From Novosphingobium huizhouense (GTDB lineage: Bacteria > Pseudomonadota > Alphaproteobacteria > Sphingomonadales > Sphingomonadaceae), in assembly GCF_020179475.1 (NCBI RefSeq), contig NZ_JAILXZ010000004.1:62001-126000 (forward strand): a stretch of 64,000 bases of DNA. The letters run 5' to 3'. The position numbers were made by a program, and so were the translations under genes. Shown here piece after piece: positions 58,435 to 64,000 of the stretch. The notes beneath the pieces were generated by a model, which had not been told where the DNA came from, ran no database searches, and saw only the letters and a program-made list of their open reading frames with translations. Every line of letters begins with the position of its first letter. Position 1 is the stretch's first letter.

Positions 58435-60696
58435 TCAGCCGGCGATGCCCGCCGCGGCGAGCACGGCCAGCGTCAGGATGTCCGGCGCGATCGAGGTCAT
58501 CGCCGCGATCTGCACCGGCTTTTCCATGCCCAGCAGCATCGGCCCGATCACCGCGTTGCCGGCGAGTTCGCGCAGCAGCTTGGCCGAGATGTTGGCCGAC
58601 TGCAGCCCCGGCATGATCAGCACGTTGGCCGGGCCCGACAGGCGGCTGAACGGGTAGTTCGCCATGACCTTGGGATTGAGCGCGGCATCGGGCGCCATCT
58701 CGCCCTCGTACTCGAAGCCCGGGTCCTGCGCATCGAGGATCGCGACCGCGCCGCGGATGCTGTCGAGCCACTTGCCCGAGGGATTGCCGAAGGTCGAGAA
58801 CGAGAGGAACGCGACGCGCGGCTCGTGACCCATGCGCCGCGCGACCGCGGCCGTCTCGGTGGCGATGTGGGCGAGGTCCTCGGCCGAGGGACGTTCGTTG
58901 ACGGTCGTGTCGGCGAGGAACACCGTATAATTCTTGGCGACCATCATGTGGATGCCGAACGGCAGGTGGCCGGGCTTGGGATCGAGCACCTGGCGCACTT
59001 CCTTCATCGTCTGCGAGAAGGTGCGGGTCATGCCCGAGATCATCGCATCGCCATGGCCGAGCGCGACCAGCAGCGAGGCGAAGACGTTGCGGTCCTGGTT
59101 GACCATGCGCTTGACGTCACGTTCCAGGAAGCCGCGGCGCTGCAGGCGCTGGTAGAGGTAGGCGACCATGTCGGGCACTAGCGGCGACACGTTCGAGTTG
59201 TGGATCTCGTAGCTTTCGGGATCGGCGACGCCCAGTTCGTTGAGCTTGTCGAGCACCGGCTGGGTGCGGCCGACCAGCACCGGCGTGCCGTAGCCGAAAT
59301 CGCGGAACTGGATCGCGGCGCGCAGCACGACCTCGTTCTCCGCCTCGGCGAAGACCACGCGCTTGGGGTTTTCGCGGACCAGCGCATAGACGTTGGTCAG
59401 CGCCGCGGTGGTCGGGTTGAGCCGCGCCTTGAGCGAGTTGCGGTAGGCGTCGAAGTCCTCGATCGGCTTCTGCGCGACGCCGGTCTCCATCGCCGCGCGG
59501 GCGACCGCCGAGGACACCACTTCCATCAGCCGCGGGTCGAACGGCGCGGGAATGATGTAGTCGAGCCCGAAGGTGTGGTTGCGGCCATAGGCGGCGGCCA
59601 CTTCCTCGGGCACCGGCTCGCGCGCAAGTTCGGCGATGGCGGTGGCGGCGGCGATCTTCATCTCCTCGTTGATCGCGGTCGCCTGCACGTCGAGCGCGCC
59701 GCGGAAGATGAACGGGAAGCCCAGCACGTTGTTGACCTGGTTGGGGTAGTCCGACCGGCCGGTGGCGACGATCGCGTCGGGTCGCACCGCCTTGGCTTCG
59801 GGCGGGGTGATCTCGGGGTCGGGGTTGGCCATCGCGAAGATGATCGGCTGCGGCGCCATCGAGCGGACCATGTCCTGCGTCACCGCGCCCTTGACAGACA
59901 GGCCGAGGAAGATGTCCGCGCCCTCCATCGCTTCGGCGAGCGTGCGCTTGTCGGTGGTGACCGCATGCGCCGACTTGAACTGGTCGACGTTCTCGCGGCC
60001 GCGATAGATCACGCCCTTGGTGTCGCACATGATCACGTTGTCGTGGCGCACGCCCATCGCCTTGATCAGCGCGGTGCAGGCGATCGCCGCGGCGCCCGCG
60101 CCGTTGACCACGACCTTGACGTCCTCGAGCTTGCGCCCGGTGAGGTGGCAGGCGTTGAGTAGGCCCGCGGCCGAGATGATCGCGGTGCCGTGCTGGTCGT
60201 CGTGCATCACCGGGATCTTGAGGCGTTCCTTGAGCGCCTGCTCGATGATGAAGCACTCGGGCGCCTTGATGTCCTCGAGGTTGATGCCGCCGAAGCTCGG
60301 CTCCATCAATGCGACCGCCTCGATGAACGCCTGGGGGTCCTCGGTGGCGAGCTCGATGTCGATCGAATCGACGTCGGCGAAGCGCTTGAACAGCACCGCC
60401 TTGCCTTCCATCACCGGCTTCGAGGCGAGCGCGCCGAGATTGCCGAGGCCGAGGATGGCGGTGCCGTTCGAGATCACCGCGACGAGGTTGCCGCGCGCGG
60501 TGTAGTCGTAGGCGGTGGCAGGATCATCGGCGATGGCGCGCACCGGCACGGCGACGCCCGGCGAATAGGCGAGGCTGAGATCGCGCTGGGTCGCCATCGG
60601 CTTGCTGGCGATGATCTCGATCTTACCCGGGCGGATCGTGTTGTGGTAGAAAAGCGCCTCGCGCTCGGTGAAGCGGACGTTGCTTTCCTCGGACAT
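58435..60696 (-). CDS. maeB: NADP-dependent malic enzyme with phosphotransacetylase-like C-terminal domain
   Basis: This enzyme decarboxylates malate to pyruvate with NADP+ and feeds NADPH and gluconeogenesis. The 753-residue, two-part product matches the MaeB type. The N-terminal catalytic half shows LSLAYSPGVAVPV, the metal-binding NLEDIKAPE, and the dinucleotide-binding VNGAGAAAIAC; the C-terminal about 320 residues resemble phosphotransacetylase, thought to be regulatory (acetyl-CoA-binding). GGGGGGA lies upstream of the ATG. It is convergent with nothing downstream except a short gap to the desaturase gene, which runs the same way. mutS lies beyond the next gene in the opposite direction. 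Confidence 0.97.
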   Translation of the reverse strand: MSEESNVRFTEREALFYHNTIRPGKIEIIASKPMATQRDLSLAYSPGVAVPVRAIADDPATAYDYTARGNLVAVISNGTAILGLGNLGALASKPVMEGKAVLFKRFADVDSIDIELATEDPQAFIEAVALMEPSFGGINLEDIKAPECFIIEQALKERLKIPVMHDDQHGTAIISAAGLLNACHLTGRKLEDVKVVVNGAGAAAIACTALIKAMGVRHDNVIMCDTKGVIYRGRENVDQFKSAHAVTTDKRTLAEAMEGADIFLGLSVKGAVTQDMVRSMAPQPIIFAMANPDPEITPPEAKAVRPDAIVATGRSDYPNQVNNVLGFPFIFRGALDVQATAINEEMKIAAATAIAELAREPVPEEVAAAYGRNHTFGLDYIIPAPFDPRLMEVVSSAVARAAMETGVAQKPIEDFDAYRNSLKARLNPTTAALTNVYALVRENPKRVVFAEAENEVVLRAAIQFRDFGYGTPVLVGRTQPVLDKLNELGVADPESYEIHNSNVSPLVPDMVAYLYQRLQRRGFLERDVKRMVNQDRNVFASLLVALGHGDAMISGMTRTFSQTMKEVRQVLDPKPGHLPFGIHMMVAKNYTVFLADTTVNERPSAEDLAHIATETAAVARRMGHEPRVAFLSFSTFGNPSGKWLDSIRGAVAILDAQDPGFEYEGEMAPDAALNPKVMANYPFSRLSGPANVLIMPGLQSANISAKLLRELAGNAVIGPMLLGMEKPVQIAAMTSIAPDILTLAVLAAAGIAG

Positions 60697-60821
60697 GGGT
60701 CCCCCCTGGCATTTGTCGGTGTTGTGCTCGCGCCCTGTCCGACCTTGGCCGCTACGTCAAGGCGCGCAAACAGTGCAATTTTCATGCTGCGATTGCGAAA
60801 TTGGCAATCGCGGTGCAGCGA

Positions 60822-62459
60822 TCAGAAGTCCTGCGGCTTCCAGGTCGGAATGCCCAGGCGCCGCACCTGGAACAGCAGGCTGCGTCCTTCCTGCCAGACG
60901 AGCTGGAGCCGCGGGTCGGGATTGCTCGGCAGGCCAGTGTCGATCAGCCAGACATAGTCGACGCGCTCGATCGGCGCCTTGCTCAACGCGTAGTCGACGG
61001 TGCGCATGCGCCGCCCGGCGCACCTCGGCGACCAGACGAATTCGGACGGATCGGCGGCGAAGTTGCGGCCCGGGCGGAAGCGGGGGATGACCATGTGCAG
61101 CCCCGGCACCGCCCAGTTGTCGTTGACCCAGGCCTGGCGGTAGAGGCTCGACAGGCTGGCGAGGTGGTCGCGCCGGGTGTTGCGCCAGGATTCCTCGAGG
61201 CACGAATGCTCGACGAAGGCGAGCACGCGGCTGCCCGGCTCGACATGGTGGAGTGCGGCCAGCTGCTTGCGGTAGTCGTCGGCGTAGTCGGCAAAGCTGG
61301 CCGCGGTGACCACCAGCCGCACGGCGAGCAGTAGCATGCCCGCGGAGGCCACGATCTTCGCCCGCCGCTCGCCCGCCTGGCTCCAGTCCTGCAGGCCGAG
61401 CGCGAGCATCGCGGCAACGGGAAGCAGCCGCACGTCGACGAAGGCGCTGCCGTTGATGTCGCTCGGGATGGCGATGAACAGCGCGAACACCAGCAGGCCG
61501 GGCAGGCCGAGCTGCCACTTCCAGCGCGCGCCGAAGGCCCAGCCGAAGGCGATCAGCACGAAGCACAGGAAGGTCGTCGCGCCATCGAGCAGCAGCGACT
61601 GGTCGCGCAGCGTGAGTACGAGGTACCAGGCCTTCTGGTCCCAGCGCCACTTGTTGAGGCTGCGCACCGGCTCGGGCGAGAGGTACTTCCACAACAGGAT
61701 CGTGACGACCGTGGCCAGCAGCGGCCAGCAGAGCGTCCACAGCCGCAGGCCGATGGCCTTCCAGTCCTGCGTGCGCGCCAGTTCGCGCGCCACCTGCGGC
61801 TTCCACCAGCCGGCCGGCAGGCGGTCCATCTCGCGCCCGAAGGCATTGGCCGCGACCAGCAGCGCGAGCAGCATGCCGCCGATCGCGTGGCACAGCATCG
61901 CCACCGGCTGCGCCACGACCAGCAGGATCGCGCGGTCCCGCGGCCGCTTCTCGAGCCAGACCGAGGCGGCGAAGGCGGTCAGAGAAAGGCCGGTGGCGAG
62001 GATGTAGTTGAGGAATCCGGTCAGCAGCGGGAAGCTGAACACGAACATCAGCGCCCAGGCCGCGCCATGGCCGCCCCGGGGATTGAGCATGCGGATCGTG
62101 GCGAGGCCGCCGCCGGCGAATAGCCCGGTCGCCAGCACCGTGCTCCACCAGCCGGCGGCCAGGATGCCGAACTGCGCGCCGAGCACCTTCATCAGCACGC
62201 CGCCGCCGATGTTGAGCGTGAACACCCACTTCCAGCTGAAGTATTTCTCGAGCGGGCTGTCAGGCCCGGCCGCCTCGATCGCGGCGGCGCCCATGTGGCC
62301 GGGCACGTCGATCAGCGGCGGCACCTCGACCAGCGCGAAGGGCAGGCAGATCGCCAGCACCAGCAGCACGATGCCCGGGCCGCTCAGCCACGGCAGCGTG
62401 CCGGCGCGGTCCCACAGGGCGCGGATCAGCGACGAGAAGGATGTATCGCGGACTTGCAT
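60822..62459 (-). CDS. large polytopic membrane protein, unknown function
   Basis: The 545-residue protein has about nine to ten membrane segments in the first two thirds (about residues 15-360) and a soluble C-terminal part (about 380-545) with HHVEPGSRVLAFVEHSCLEE and VDYVWLIDTGLPSNPDPR. The general form, with PLIDVPGHMGAAAIEA in the first loop, resembles GT-C type glycosyltransferases or related membrane enzymes, but no firm motif was found. The start at 62459 is chosen over a 39-residue extension because the extension overlaps the divergent mutS start. It lies 125 nt upstream of maeB on the same strand and diverges from mutS. Confidence 0.7.
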   Translation of the reverse strand: MQVRDTSFSSLIRALWDRAGTLPWLSGPGIVLLVLAICLPFALVEVPPLIDVPGHMGAAAIEAAGPDSPLEKYFSWKWVFTLNIGGGVLMKVLGAQFGILAAGWWSTVLATGLFAGGGLATIRMLNPRGGHGAAWALMFVFSFPLLTGFLNYILATGLSLTAFAASVWLEKRPRDRAILLVVAQPVAMLCHAIGGMLLALLVAANAFGREMDRLPAGWWKPQVARELARTQDWKAIGLRLWTLCWPLLATVVTILLWKYLSPEPVRSLNKWRWDQKAWYLVLTLRDQSLLLDGATTFLCFVLIAFGWAFGARWKWQLGLPGLLVFALFIAIPSDINGSAFVDVRLLPVAAMLALGLQDWSQAGERRAKIVASAGMLLLAVRLVVTAASFADYADDYRKQLAALHHVEPGSRVLAFVEHSCLEESWRNTRRDHLASLSSLYRQAWVNDNWAVPGLHMVIPRFRPGRNFAADPSEFVWSPRCAGRRMRTVDYALSKAPIERVDYVWLIDTGLPSNPDPRLQLVWQEGRSLLFQVRRLGIPTWKPQDF

Positions 62460-62557
62460 CAACGCCTGCGCGGGCCTCTGTGCGCTAGGCCGGAACTTGT
62501 CGATATCCGGCACCGGTGGTTTGAGAAAGCGGCGCGTCTGGTCTAGCCACCAGCGTC

Positions 62558-64000
62558 GTGAGCCCTCATGCCCCAACTCCGATGATGGCGCAATATCTTG
62601 CGCTCAAAGAGCAGGCCGGAGATTGCCTGCTGTTCTACCGGATGGGCGACTTCTTCGAGCTGTTCTTCGACGATGCGCGCACCGCCGCGCAAGTGCTCGA
62701 CATCGCGCTCACCAGCCGCGGCGAACATGGCGGCGCGCCGATCCCGATGTGCGGCGTGCCGGTCCATTCGGCCGAGGGCTACCTTGCCCGGCTGATCAAG
62801 GCCGGCTGCCGCGTCGCCATCGCCGAGCAGGTCGAAAGCCCCGAGGAGGCGAAGAAACGCGGCGGCTCGAAGGCGCTGGTCGCGCGCGACATCGTCCGCT
62901 TCGTCACCGCCGGCACGCTGACCGAGGAAGCGCTGCTCGAGCCGCGCCGCGCTAATGTGCTCGCGGCGGTCTGCCCGCTGCGCGAGCGCATCGGCATCGC
63001 CGCCTGCGACATCTCGACCGGGCGCATGGAGCTGGAGGAGTGCGGCCCCGAAGGCCTCGGCGCCGCCCTCGCCCGGCTCGGTGCGAGCGAGGTGGTCGCG
63101 CCCGAGGACTGGGGCGATGCGCCGCTCGAAGTGGTGCCGCGCCCGGCGCGCAGCTTCGATTCCGGGCGAGGCGAGGCGCGGCTGAAAGACCTGCACGGCG
63201 TCGCCACGCTCGACGGCTTCGGCCGGTTCGAGCGCGCGATGCTCGCCGCCGCCTGCGGGCTCGTCGACTATCTCGAGCACGCCGGGCGCGGCAGGCTGCC
63301 GCTGCTGCTGCCGCCGGTGGTGCGCGAGGCGGGCGGCCACATGGCAATGGACGAGGCGACCCGCGCCAGTCTCGAGATCCTCTCGAGCAGCAGCGGCGGC
63401 GGACGGCGCGGCAGCCTGGTCGAGGCGGTGGACCGCTGCGTCACCGGAGCAGGCGCGCGGCTGCTGGCCGAGGACCTCTCGGCGCCGCTGACCGATGCCC
63501 AGGCGATCCGCCAGCGGCTCGAGCTGGTCAGCTGGCTGCACGACGATCCGCTGCTGCGCGGCGATGTCCGCGCGATCCTGCGCGCCGCGCCCGACCTCGG
63601 CCGCGCGCTCGGCCGTCTGGTCGCGGGGCGCGGTTCCCCGCGCGACCTCGGCCAGCTGCGCGACGGCCTGTCCGAGGCGCGGCGGCTGCGCGAACTGCTG
63701 CTGGCGCGCGGCGACCGGCCTGCGCTCGCCGAGGCGCTGGTCCCCGCGCTCGGCGGCCACGGCGCGCTCGTCGACCTCCTCGCCCGCGCGCTCGTGCCCG
63801 CGCCGCCGACCGAGCGCGCGCAGGGCGGCTTCATCGCCGAGGGCTACGACGCCGCGCTTGACGAACTGCGCCGCGTCGCGGGCAATTCACGCCGCGCGAT
63901 CGCCGCGCTGGAAGCGAAGTATCGCGACGAGACCGGCGTGGCGGCGCTCAAGATCCGCCACAACGGCGTGCTCGGCTACTTCATCGAAGTCCCGGCGCGC
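62558..64000 (+). CDS. mutS: DNA mismatch repair protein MutS, 3' end cut by the window edge
   Basis: MutS recognises mismatched and looped base pairs and starts methyl-directed repair. The first 481 residues are in view. The start is a GTG (62558) that gives the usual MSPHAPTPMMAQYLALK beginning; an ATG at 62582 or 62585 would lose the first residues. The mismatch-recognition motif is GDFFELF with F32 and E34. Domains I-III follow: LTSRGEHGGAPIPMCGVPVH, DLVRF-type connector, and the lever region up to IRHNGVLGYFIEV. The ATPase domain lies beyond the edge. It is divergent from the membrane protein gene. Confidence 0.96.
   Translation, partial: MSPHAPTPMMAQYLALKEQAGDCLLFYRMGDFFELFFDDARTAAQVLDIALTSRGEHGGAPIPMCGVPVHSAEGYLARLIKAGCRVAIAEQVESPEEAKKRGGSKALVARDIVRFVTAGTLTEEALLEPRRANVLAAVCPLRERIGIAACDISTGRMELEECGPEGLGAALARLGASEVVAPEDWGDAPLEVVPRPARSFDSGRGEARLKDLHGVATLDGFGRFERAMLAAACGLVDYLEHAGRGRLPLLLPPVVREAGGHMAMDEATRASLEILSSSSGGGRRGSLVEAVDRCVTGAGARLLAEDLSAPLTDAQAIRQRLELVSWLHDDPLLRGDVRAILRAAPDLGRALGRLVAGRGSPRDLGQLRDGLSEARRLRELLLARGDRPALAEALVPALGGHGALVDLLARALVPAPPTERAQGGFIAEGYDAALDELRRVAGNSRRAIAALEAKYRDETGVAALKIRHNGVLGYFIEVPAR

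Overview
This 64 kb window is high-GC chromosomal DNA from an alphaproteobacterium, most likely a member of the Sphingomonadales. The case rests on family-level protein resemblance: the TonB/ExbB/ExbD/ExbD gene order, the large NAD-dependent glutamate dehydrogenase, a CYP153 P450 with a putidaredoxin-reductase-like flavoprotein, the glpX-hom pair, and a malic enzyme gene divergent from mutS. No rRNA, tRNA, CRISPR array, transposase, integrase or phage gene was seen. Most of the window is tightly packed core chromosome, and long antisense open frames are common because of the GC-rich codon use.

Layout. 1-1031: a leftward operon (DUF2975 membrane protein cut by the window edge, plus a one-helix peptide) with a promoter between two dyads, then a leader with a strong promoter for rpoB. 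1032-10416: rpoB and rpoC separated by an FkbM-type methyltransferase gene, closed by an intrinsic terminator. 10546-17465: chemoreceptor, class C beta-lactamase-fold hydrolase, class II fructose-1,6-bisphosphatase (glpX), two secreted proteins of unknown function and homoserine dehydrogenase. 17466-20545: a 356-nt leader with dyads, then tonB-exbB-exbD-exbD and a terminator. 20666-30883: Lhr-like DEXH helicase, BON-domain protein, isoaspartyl peptidase, GNAT, a soluble TonB-C-terminal-like protein, a membrane glycosyltransferase and a coupled hydrolase-TPR-flavin monooxygenase operon.

31140-43682: NAD-glutamate dehydrogenase, ferredoxin reductase, queG, an ABC exporter pair, a CYP153 P450 with its own promoter, a lipoprotein-type MsrB and a phytase-like esterase. 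43758-49424: rpmB, tadA, RNase T2, a small membrane protein, nadC, a LytT/LytS-type two-component pair and an HD-domain protein. 49441-54933: an envelope-quality-control-like cluster (M48 protease with TPRs, DsbA-like protein, PDZ/M48-like protease), an esterase and a PAS-like protein. 55027-58370: a four-gene overlapping operon (sterol desaturase family, DUF2141, MFS, CoA-ester lyase). 58435-64000: malic enzyme, a large membrane protein and the 5' part of mutS.

How the genes work together: the rpo block supplies RNA polymerase; TonB/ExbBD energises outer-membrane uptake; the P450, ferredoxin reductase and possibly the ABC exporter suggest oxidation of hydrophobic substrates; glutamate dehydrogenase, malic enzyme, glpX and hom are central metabolism. 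The least explained arrangements are the methyltransferase gene inside the rpoB-rpoC unit, the four-gene desaturase operon and the protease/DsbA cluster.
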